A stretch of DNA of 64,000 nt from Oscillospiraceae bacterium (GTDB taxonomy: Bacteria > Bacillota > Clostridia > Oscillospirales > Oscillospiraceae), in contig JAAWCD010000003.1 in assembly GCA_022793095.1 (NCBI GenBank), positions 1 through 64,000 on the forward strand. Direction: 5' to 3'. How positions within the stretch are numbered: the first letter of the stretch is position 1; each line of letters starts with the position of its first letter. Shown one piece after another: positions 40,738 through 48,444 of the stretch. A program made the translations under genes and the position numbers. The notes under the pieces were generated by a model that was given only the letters and a program-made list of their open reading frames with translations, did not search any database and was not told the DNA's origin.

Positions 40738-42957
40738 TCAAAGCGCCTCCCAGGCATCCGCAGTCACGGAGCCCAGAATCGTGGGAACGTCGTTGGTGAA
40801 AAATCCGGTCTTATCATATTCCACCGTTGGCACGCCTTCACTCATGGCGCCATACAGCAGCTGGTCGTTGCCAAAGGCGTTGAAGGTCAGGAAAAATTCG
40901 CTTTCCTCCTCGTTCATGCAGACCTGAATTTCAATCCCCAGCTTTTCAAACACCACAGTCTGGGTTTTGGTATACTTGGCCGGAATCACGCCCTCCTGAA
41001 TCAGGACCTCCCATGCGCCGGCGTCCACGGAAGCCAGAATCGTGGGGGCGTCGTTGGTGAAGAAACCGGTCTTGTCAAAGGTGACTGTGGGCGTACCGTT
41101 CTCCATGGTGCCATACAGCAGCTGATCGCTGCCAAAGGCGTTGAAGGAAAGACAGAACTCGGTCTCCGCGTCGTTCATGGCCACCAGAATGTCCAGCCCC
41201 AGCTTTTCAAACACCACGGTCTGACACTTGGTGTACTTGGAGGGAATGACCACCCGTTCCGCCTCGTCCGGGTTTTCCGGCAGCTCCATGCCGCCCTTGG
41301 AGGTCAGATAAATCGTGCCGCTCTCCGGATGCCAGCCAATGCCGCAGCCAACCACCTTGAACAAATCGGACAGCTTGCAGAAGTTGGCCCCGTCAATGTT
41401 GTAGGCGTCCAGAGAAACCGCCTGGCCGTCCAAATCAAACTGTGTGCTGGTCTTTACCAGCGCCTCGCGGCCGGGAACCGTGCCAGGGGCCAGCTCGCCG
41501 CCAGCGGCCGTGTAAGCCTGTCCGGGCAGGAGAGACGCCTTGCCCGCCTCGTAGGTGATATCAAACTTCAAATCACTCTCCGCCAGAACGGTGGCCACAT
41601 CCCGGAGCTTGAGGTAGTTCTGACCGTCTACATTGTAGGCTTCCACCTGGGTTTCCCCGCCGTCAAAGACCACCTTCTGGGCGGAAATGCCGGTGGTTTT
41701 GGTCTGCCCGGCGAGGAATTCCGTGAAATAGGCCTCGAAAGCGGGAGTCCACCACTCAATATAGCCCTGGCGGAAGGGGTGAATGGTGTCGTGCATGTAA
41801 ACGTGATACTGCTCGGTGTCGTAGAGCTTCACCATTTCCTCGTTGTGGAACAGATTCACCACGCCAATGTCCCACTTCTCCTGGAGCTTGAGCAGTGCGT
41901 CCACCATGGCGGAATACTCCTCGCTGTCATAGTAGGAGCCCGTGTAGAACACCACAGGACAGTCAAACACCGCCCGCACATAGGAGATGATGGTCTCCAT
42001 CGCGCCGGTGATGGTGGCGTCGTCAAAGCTGGCCGGGTCGAAGCTGTCCGACATTTCGCCGTAGGGCTTGTGAGAGGTGGCGTCGTTGGTGGACAGCTGT
42101 ACCACAAACAGGTCCGGCGCGCGGCTGGTGTCAATGGTCTTCATCCGGGCCACATAAGAATCCGTGCCGGTGTTGACCAGGGTGGTGCCGCCAATGGCGT
42201 ACTTTTCACAGATGGTGGCGGCGTGCCGGTCCGCAATGGCGTCCGCCATGGTGTAATAGCCGCCGGACTGGGTGCCGAAGGTGACGGAGGAGCCCAGCCA
42301 GATGATGTTCAGGCCGGACAGGGGGTCGCTGGGGTCCACGGCCTGGGCGGGCTTGACCGTGTTGTCATAGCCGGTGGCAACCTCCGCGCCGGGCGCGGCC
42401 AGCAGCAGATCGCCCACGTCCGGATAAGCCAGGTCAGGCAGGGCCGCCGCTCTGCTGCCGTAGAGGCCGCTGATGGTGACGGTGTCCCCGGACTTCAGCG
42501 CCACGGAGCGCTCCACCAGGAACCGGCCGGTGTCGGTCAGGGCGCCCACGTCCCATTCTCCGTCCTCCTTGTAGGCGAAGGGAGAGTCGCCGCTGACGCC
42601 GTAGGAGAGCGGGAAGGCGTGGGGGATGCCGCCGTTGACGGAGAGGCCGAAGGGTGCGGAGCTGCTGGCGGTCAGGCACTTGCTCACCGTGAGGTAGAGG
42701 TCGAACACGCCGTCCACCCCGCCGGGGACGGTGTAGGTCACGGCGGAGCCGGTGCCCATGCTGGTGACCGTGTTGGTGGCCTCGTCGTAGGCGGTGGGCT
42801 GGACCTTCTGGTCCCGGCCGACGCCCTGGCCGGACACCTCCGCCTGGGCCGCGGGAAGAACCACTTCCGACGGACCGGAAGCGCCCGCCACACTCACGCC
42901 GAGCAGCATTGCCATCGCGAGGGCGCAGGCCAGGATACGCTTGATTTGGTGCTTCAT
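40738..42957 (-). CDS. Secreted SGNH/GDSL-family esterase with stalk and duplicated C-terminal domains
   Basis: A 739-residue secreted protein. Signal peptide, an N-terminal beta domain (about 30-185), an SGNH hydrolase (about 190-400) with IIWLGSSVT (catalytic Ser), QLSTNDA and the Asp-His motif DTIHP, a copper amine oxidase-like stalk (about 410-560 with NYLKLRDVA and NFCKLSDLF), and two tandem copies of a roughly 80-residue domain (about 575-739) that share YTK-QTVVFEKLG, FNAFG-DQLLYG and DKTGFFTND-PTIL. The last domain is unknown to me. Likely an extracellular carbohydrate esterase. ATG at 42957 after AGGAGGAAAACAA. Confidence 0.85.
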   Translation of the reverse strand: MKHQIKRILACALAMAMLLGVSVAGASGPSEVVLPAAQAEVSGQGVGRDQKVQPTAYDEATNTVTSMGTGSAVTYTVPGGVDGVFDLYLTVSKCLTASSSAPFGLSVNGGIPHAFPLSYGVSGDSPFAYKEDGEWDVGALTDTGRFLVERSVALKSGDTVTISGLYGSRAAALPDLAYPDVGDLLLAAPGAEVATGYDNTVKPAQAVDPSDPLSGLNIIWLGSSVTFGTQSGGYYTMADAIADRHAATICEKYAIGGTTLVNTGTDSYVARMKTIDTSRAPDLFVVQLSTNDATSHKPYGEMSDSFDPASFDDATITGAMETIISYVRAVFDCPVVFYTGSYYDSEEYSAMVDALLKLQEKWDIGVVNLFHNEEMVKLYDTEQYHVYMHDTIHPFRQGYIEWWTPAFEAYFTEFLAGQTKTTGISAQKVVFDGGETQVEAYNVDGQNYLKLRDVATVLAESDLKFDITYEAGKASLLPGQAYTAAGGELAPGTVPGREALVKTSTQFDLDGQAVSLDAYNIDGANFCKLSDLFKVVGCGIGWHPESGTIYLTSKGGMELPENPDEAERVVIPSKYTKCQTVVFEKLGLDILVAMNDAETEFCLSFNAFGSDQLLYGTMENGTPTVTFDKTGFFTNDAPTILASVDAGAWEVLIQEGVIPAKYTKTQTVVFEKLGIEIQVCMNEEESEFFLTFNAFGNDQLLYGAMSEGVPTVEYDKTGFFTNDVPTILGSVTADAWEAL

Positions 42958-43131
42958 TTGTTTTCCTCCTCATTTGTTCTATCCTGAAAACAGCGGCGCG
43001 CTGTTTCGCAGTCTGGAGCATAGGATTTGAACTATTTTGAATTTCCTGCTTTCATTTAAGAAAAACGGGCCTAAAACCTGGATTATTTGTGATAGGAAGA
43101 AAAAGCGCCGGTTTCTGAGGCTGTATTTCAA

Positions 43132-43160
43132 ATTATATCTGGTGAAATACACAAAAACAA
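43132..43160 (-). promoter_or_regulatory. Promoter of the SGNH esterase gene
   Basis: Minus strand TTGTTT (43155-43160), 17 bases, TATAAT (43132-43137). This leaves a 5' untranslated region of about 165 bases; 42958-43131 shows nothing else. Confidence 0.6.
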
Positions 43161-43254
43161 GGTGATTCCTTATGGAGTGTGGCGTCGTTTTTTACGGAGT
43201 TGCCGCAGAAAATCCGGAATCTATCAAGCGAAAAAGTGAAAAATTGACGGAAGA

Positions 43255-43290
43255 TAAAAAACAGCCCCCGGACCTTACGGTCCGGGGGCT
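43255..43290 (-). terminator. Terminator of the type-B carboxylesterase gene
   Basis: Minus strand AGCCCCCGGACC, GTAA loop, GGTCCGGGGGCT, then GTTTTTTAT. It follows the stop by 22 bases. Confidence 0.92.
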
Positions 43291-43312
43291 GCTCTTTGAA
43301 AAAATCCAATTT

Positions 43313-45133
43313 TTAGAAGGGGAATCCGCCGCCAGCGGGCATCAGCTCGAACAGCTTGTCCTCGTGATGATAGCGCATGCCGCTCTCACTGTCAAAGACC
43401 ATCATGCCGTCATCCTCGGCGGTCCAGGGCTCCCACGTCAGATTGTCCTGATTGGGGCTGCCGGTCTTGGCCAGCGCACACAGAGCGCCCGCCATCTCGT
43501 CAGACAACTTGGCGAACACGGCCTCCTCACCGGCGGTCCAGGCGGGAATCATATCGTCGTTGTGGAACCACATCGGAATGTCGCTGGCCGTGTGGATGGG
43601 CACAATGCCGCCAAAGAAGGGATAGGAACGGGCCTGGATGTACTGATACACAGTGCCGCCATAGCTCGCCATGGCCTCAGCCAGCGCGTAGGAGGACATT
43701 CCGGCGGTGCGGTTGTTGATATACAGCACCTCCGCCACATTGTGTCCGGGATAGGCTTCCTTATAAGCGGCGACAATGTTTGCCGCCCGCCCGGCGTCGC
43801 CCTCACACTTCTGGGTCAGCTGGGCAATGACCTGCTCCTCGCTGATGTTGGTCAGCACATTGCTTTCCACCGCTTCCTTGCCGCCAGCGCCAGAGAAGAT
43901 GATGTTGCCCACGTTGGTGCTGAATTCGCCCAGCACGTTGCCGCAGACAAAGGGAATGTCCTTGGACAGCTCATAGGTGCCAGTGGGGTAGTAATCGCCG
44001 TCCACCACAGGGCCGTAGGACACCCCAGCCTCATTGCAGGCATTGTACAGCTTCACATAGTCCATAGTTTCGAGCTCTTTGACGTTTTCCGCCGTGACGC
44101 CCAGAAGCTCCAGGACCTTGGCAGTCTCGGCCTGAGCGGACTCGGTGGTGCGGGTGACCTTGGCGGAGCCGCCGGAAATGGCCATCGCCTTGTGGAACAG
44201 GCCCTGAGCGGAGGGCATGCCCATCAGAGTAGTCACCTTGCTGCCGCCGCCGGACTGGCCGACGATCGTGACGTTATTGGGGTCGCCGCCGAAGTTAGCC
44301 ACGTTGTCCCGGACCCACTCCAAGGCGAATACCAGATCCGCGATACCAACATTGCCGGAATTCTTGTATTCCTCGCCGTAGGCGGACAGGTCCAGGAAGC
44401 CCAGGCAGTTCAGGCGGTGATTGACGCTGACAAACACCACGTCGCCAAAGTCCGCTATGCTGCCGCCGTCGTAAACAGTCTTTTCCAGGGAGCCGCCGGT
44501 GGTGTAGCCGCCGCCGTGAATCCAGAAGATCACCGGCTTGCTGCCTGTCAAATCGGTGGACATCACATTCAGGTTGAGACAGGTCTGTTCATTTTCCACC
44601 ATTTCTCTGGAATAGGCCATGAAGTCGAACTTCTCCATCTCGGTCTTGTTCTGGGGGGCAACCTCGCCCTGCATCATGCAGGTCCGGTAGCCGGTCCAGC
44701 TGTCGGGGGCCTCCGGCATGTGGAAGCGCTGAGCCTTGGCATAGGGAATACCATAGAAATAATTCACATTGTCCCATTTGTAGCCCATGACATTTCCGTT
44801 GGTGGTGCTGGCATAGCAAAGCCCGGTCGGCGCGGCATCGCTCTCCCCGCCGGTGGTCAGCTTGACCTCCCGGCTCTCGCCGTCCCAGTCCACGGTAAGG
44901 CCGTTGGCCTCGGACACGGCCCGGACAGGCAGATAGGTGGTGCCGTCCACAATGATGGGCTGAACGGGATTTCCATTCACGTCCTTCAAATCCACCGGCT
45001 TGCCGTCCACGGTGACGGAGACGCCGGGGTCTTGAGTGCCCTGAACCTGGGCGGCCAACGCGCCACCAGAGGCTCCGAGCACCATGGCCAGGGTCAGAGA
45101 ACCGGCCAGGGCCTGCTTGAGTTGCTTTTTCAT
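43313..45133 (-). CDS. Secreted type-B carboxylesterase with stalk domain
   Basis: A 606-residue protein. Signal peptide, a copper amine oxidase-like stalk half (about 28-90, TTYLPVRAVSEANG), then a carboxylesterase domain (about 100-600) with the oxyanion IHGGGYTTGG, the nucleophile GQSGGGSK, and a His in IHTASDIPMWF. Expected to hydrolyse ester bonds outside the cell, for example acyl groups on glycans. The first 95 residues are almost identical, also in DNA, to those of the next gene upstream, while the catalytic domains are unrelated in sequence, as if one secretion cassette were fused to different enzymes. ATG at 45133 follows GAGGAGGAATCATGT. Confidence 0.9.
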   Translation of the reverse strand: MKKQLKQALAGSLTLAMVLGASGGALAAQVQGTQDPGVSVTVDGKPVDLKDVNGNPVQPIIVDGTTYLPVRAVSEANGLTVDWDGESREVKLTTGGESDAAPTGLCYASTTNGNVMGYKWDNVNYFYGIPYAKAQRFHMPEAPDSWTGYRTCMMQGEVAPQNKTEMEKFDFMAYSREMVENEQTCLNLNVMSTDLTGSKPVIFWIHGGGYTTGGSLEKTVYDGGSIADFGDVVFVSVNHRLNCLGFLDLSAYGEEYKNSGNVGIADLVFALEWVRDNVANFGGDPNNVTIVGQSGGGSKVTTLMGMPSAQGLFHKAMAISGGSAKVTRTTESAQAETAKVLELLGVTAENVKELETMDYVKLYNACNEAGVSYGPVVDGDYYPTGTYELSKDIPFVCGNVLGEFSTNVGNIIFSGAGGKEAVESNVLTNISEEQVIAQLTQKCEGDAGRAANIVAAYKEAYPGHNVAEVLYINNRTAGMSSYALAEAMASYGGTVYQYIQARSYPFFGGIVPIHTASDIPMWFHNDDMIPAWTAGEEAVFAKLSDEMAGALCALAKTGSPNQDNLTWEPWTAEDDGMMVFDSESGMRYHHEDKLFELMPAGGGFPF

Positions 45134-45166
45134 ACATGATTCCTCCTCATTAAATTGATATTGCGA

Positions 45167-46984
45167 TTACCGCTCATAAGGCTGCCAATCAATAGTTTCG
45201 AGTGCGAGGATGTGGGGCATGGTAGAGAAATTGATATCGTTAGTCCACCAAGTGCCGGAGCAGTCCATTACCACATGACCAACGCCGTTAACCGCAATCG
45301 CTTCAACGTACTGCATGGTATCCGGCTGGAAGAAGGTCATGAAAGCCAGGTAGTAGAACTCACCAGCATCATCCGTGTAAACAGTCACGGTGCTCTTCTG
45401 TCCCGCAGGAACACAGGGGACATCTTCCAGAACCGCCATGCGGGTGTACCGCTCTGGAATGACCGAGTAATCAGTATGCGCTGCAACATATTGAGCAGAA
45501 TAATTCTCAGTAAATTCCACTTCATATTCATTTTTGCGCTGGTCCATCAGCCAAGTCTTGATAAAATTGTCATTCGCCGCAGGATAGGAGCTGTTGTGTA
45601 GCTTGCCTTCGGGATAATAATAGGTCTTAACACCAGTGATTGGGTCGGTCACATAGCCAGCGTCTGCCACGGGCTCCCAATAAGTGCGATCGTTCAGCAG
45701 AGCGTTGAACTTGTCAGCAGTATAGTAATGCCAGAGGATATCAACGTCTGGCTCCATGCCGTAATTGACAAGTTTTTGATAGGTAGTCGCATACTTGACC
45801 GGATAAGAGGTCGTGTCGCCTAGACTCTGTACCAGCATGACTTTTGTGCCGGATTCCGCGAGCTGTTTCATTTCCGCGTCGGAGAAGGGAGATTCGGCAT
45901 CAACCTTCATGGTCTCTTCCAGCGGTGCATCTTCATAGCCGCCGCCACCGTTAAAAATAGCGATTGCGGTATTAAAACCCGGATAACGGCTGACGAAATT
46001 CATGGTAAACATGGAACCGGCAGATTCGCCCGTCATGTAAACCCGGTTGGCGTCTACCTTGCCCTCGGAAATCAGGTTGTCCACAATTTCCTTCACCCCG
46101 GCACACAAATTGTCCACGCTGCCTTCCATCCGCTGGGGATAAAGGACATAGCAGGGCATAGAGGCCTGAGATTCTGCTTTTGCAAAGGAAACGGCAAAGT
46201 TTGCTCCATAAGGGTCTCCAGTCACGGAAATGCCGGTGCCGCCGGAGTTGAAGATCACGAGCGGCATATTCTTGGCTTCGCCCGCCGGGGTGTACAGATA
46301 GCAATCCAACAGAGCGTCGCCGCTGGTATGGGTAAATTCCTCAAAGGCATCGACTACCGGATCGCGGTATACTAGTGTAGAACCGGCATCCAGATTAAAC
46401 GCGGGATTCGTGCAGGTCAGATGCCAATAACCTTCACGGGTAAAGCTCATATCCGGATAGAAAGGCTCGACTTTCACAGTGACAGTTTTATCAGTGAAGG
46501 AAATCTCCACGGCGTTTGCATCAAAGGGCGCATGGGTTTCCAGACCGTCATAGACACAGTGCGTTGCCTTGAAATCCGCAGTTGTCAAGCCGAGAACAGA
46601 GGCTGTAGAATTGACATAATAGGTAAAAGAATTGATTGCCTTTCCATAAGGCTCAGACGTACAATTCGCCACCACAGATTCAATCACCAAGGGCTGAGCA
46701 TTGGTGGTCAGCTTCACTTCCTGGCTCTCGCCGTCCCAGTCCACATTCAAACCGTTGGCCTCGGACACGGCCCGGACAGGCAGATAGGTGGTGCCGTCGA
46801 TGATGACGGGCTGAACAGGATTTCCATTCACGTCCTTCAAATCCACCGGCTTGCCGTCCACGGTGACGGAGACGCCGGGGGCCTGTGTGCCCTGAACCTG
46901 GGCGGCCAACGCGCCGCCGGAGGCTCCAAGCACCATGGCCAGGGTCAGAGAACCGGCCAGGGCCTGCTTGAGTTGTCGTTTCAT
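45167..46984 (-). CDS. Secreted alpha/beta-hydrolase with stalk domain
   Basis: A 605-residue protein. The signal peptide and stalk half (about 1-95) match the neighbouring carboxylesterase; next a beta domain (about 98-195) and an esterase of the PHB-depolymerase/prolyl-oligopeptidase type (about 200-500) with MTGESAGSMFT (GESAG nucleophile) and a C-terminal extension ending WQPYER. Its catalytic part is visibly less GC-rich than the first 300 bases and the neighbours, which suggests a separate origin. It lies 33 bases upstream of the carboxylesterase on the same strand, one transcript. ATG at 46984 after AGGAGGAATTCAGC. A weak promoter candidate is TTTCCT-17-TATGAT (47210-47238). Confidence 0.85.
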   Translation of the reverse strand: MKRQLKQALAGSLTLAMVLGASGGALAAQVQGTQAPGVSVTVDGKPVDLKDVNGNPVQPVIIDGTTYLPVRAVSEANGLNVDWDGESQEVKLTTNAQPLVIESVVANCTSEPYGKAINSFTYYVNSTASVLGLTTADFKATHCVYDGLETHAPFDANAVEISFTDKTVTVKVEPFYPDMSFTREGYWHLTCTNPAFNLDAGSTLVYRDPVVDAFEEFTHTSGDALLDCYLYTPAGEAKNMPLVIFNSGGTGISVTGDPYGANFAVSFAKAESQASMPCYVLYPQRMEGSVDNLCAGVKEIVDNLISEGKVDANRVYMTGESAGSMFTMNFVSRYPGFNTAIAIFNGGGGYEDAPLEETMKVDAESPFSDAEMKQLAESGTKVMLVQSLGDTTSYPVKYATTYQKLVNYGMEPDVDILWHYYTADKFNALLNDRTYWEPVADAGYVTDPITGVKTYYYPEGKLHNSSYPAANDNFIKTWLMDQRKNEYEVEFTENYSAQYVAAHTDYSVIPERYTRMAVLEDVPCVPAGQKSTVTVYTDDAGEFYYLAFMTFFQPDTMQYVEAIAVNGVGHVVMDCSGTWWTNDINFSTMPHILALETIDWQPYER

Positions 46985-47258
46985 GCTGAATTCCTCCTTG
47001 CTGAATTTGGGTTATCCTGAAACCGGCATCGCCGCTTATCAGACGGAATGACCCGGCGGGAAACAGGGAACAGCCCGTTCCCCGCCGGTGGACTGCCTGC
47101 TGTGCGACAGGCAATGAGGAGGGATTTCCTGTGAAAAACGAGGGGGCGTTGTCTGCCTTTTTCACAATCCGCCGCCTTTTTTTCGCTTTTCTCTGGTAAA
47201 TCTGACAACATCATAGCATTGGCGTTTCCAGAAGGAAAGTCAGGAATCGGATATATTC

Positions 47259-48398
47259 TTAATCTTTTCGGTCATAGCCCGGCCTCTCTTCCCGGAGGCG
47301 CTCCTTTCGGTACTGGCTGGGAGAGAGCCCGGTTTTCTTCCGAAAGCTTCTGGAAAAGTGAATCGCGCTCTGAAATCCGGTCTGTTCCGCGATCTTTTCC
47401 ATGCTCAGGCCGGTGCTCCGCAGCAGGCCCTTGGCCTCGGTGACCCGCAGGTCACTGATAATTTCGGTATAATTCTTTCCCAGGTGGCTTTTGATGAGCT
47501 TGCCCAGGTAGCTGGGCTCGTAGTGGAACCGGGCGGCGATCTCCTGGAGGGAGGTGGTCCGGTAGTTGGCCTGAATGTACTGCACGATGGGCAGCAGCGC
47601 GGGGGACCGGTCCTCGCTCCGGTCTTCGCTGTATCGCTCGTAATCCAGGGCGGAGCTCCGCAAAAGGTAGGAGAACAGAATCTCAATGTAGCTGGTGCAG
47701 ATCTGCCGGGCGTAGTCCTGGCGGCAGTAGCCCTCGTGGAAGATGCTGCGGATGAGCAGGCGCACCTGTTGGGAGGGCGGCAGGTGGAAGAGGATATAGC
47801 CCCGGCTGCCGCGGCTGAGGCTGGCGCGGAAGAAGTCCGACATGATATTTTCACCACTGAGCAGGCGGTACAGGGTGCTTTCAATGGTGTGCTCGGCAAA
47901 GGTGATGGAGACGACCACGCTTCCGGCCTCCGCCACCACGTCGTGGCGGAAGGAGGGGGCCACCAGGCAGAGGCCGCCGGACGGAAGCGGGCGGGTCGCG
48001 CCGTTGAGGGCGAGGGTGGCCCGGCCCTGCATGACGTAAAGCATTTCAAAGGACTCGTGCTCATGGATGCCCATGGCCTGGTCCTCCGCGATTTTCATGG
48101 GCGTCACGTCCAGCTCGGGAATCTGACGGGAGGCCTGCCGGGTGGAGCGGTTGGCCTGAAAATCCCGGTAAAACTGGTCCAGATCCACGGGCAGGCGGTT
48201 CACATAGTCCCGGAAGGCGTCCATATCCTGGGCGTCCCAAGCCTCAAAGGACACAGCGGGGAGATCCGGCGCGGTCTGGAACTGTTTCTCCCGCCAGAGC
48301 GCCGCTACCGCGTCAAAAAAGCTGAGAGCCTTGCCGGTCTCCCGCATGTGATCGCTGAGCCGCTGCTGCACCTGTCCATAAAGCAGATATTCCTTCAT
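47259..48398 (-). CDS. AraC-family regulator with cupin sensor
   Basis: A 379-residue regulator with a helical N-terminus, a cupin fold (about 105-175, HEHESFEMLYVMQG) and a C-terminal double helix-turn-helix of the AraC type (SLQEIAARFHYEPSYLGKLIK, MEKIAEQTGFQSAIHFSRSF, SPSQYR). It probably senses a sugar and controls the flanking esterase or ABC genes. ATG at 48398 follows AGAGAGGTGCGT; a GTG two codons upstream overlaps that site. It is 43 bases downstream of the AraC-GH39 fusion on the same strand. Confidence 0.9.
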   Translation of the reverse strand: MKEYLLYGQVQQRLSDHMRETGKALSFFDAVAALWREKQFQTAPDLPAVSFEAWDAQDMDAFRDYVNRLPVDLDQFYRDFQANRSTRQASRQIPELDVTPMKIAEDQAMGIHEHESFEMLYVMQGRATLALNGATRPLPSGGLCLVAPSFRHDVVAEAGSVVVSITFAEHTIESTLYRLLSGENIMSDFFRASLSRGSRGYILFHLPPSQQVRLLIRSIFHEGYCRQDYARQICTSYIEILFSYLLRSSALDYERYSEDRSEDRSPALLPIVQYIQANYRTTSLQEIAARFHYEPSYLGKLIKSHLGKNYTEIISDLRVTEAKGLLRSTGLSMEKIAEQTGFQSAIHFSRSFRKKTGLSPSQYRKERLREERPGYDRKD

Positions 48399-48410
48399 AC
48401 GCACCTCTCT

Positions 48411-48444
48411 TTCCCGCTTTCTTGAAAAAAGCCAGCGAGCTTTA
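48411..48444. repeat. Degenerate hairpin repeat between the two AraC genes
   Basis: GCTTTCTTGAAAAAAGC, then CAGCGAGCTTTAA, a decayed half-unit with the usual order. Its TTTAA end overlaps the stop of the AraC-GH39 gene. Confidence 0.5.

Noticed and set aside
40624..42987. Open frame of 787 codons antisense to the SGNH esterase
   Set aside because: Compositionally odd, without motifs, fully inside a gene with a signal peptide and catalytic motifs on the other strand. Similar shadows oppose pgi, murC, the esterases and the AraC-GH39 gene.
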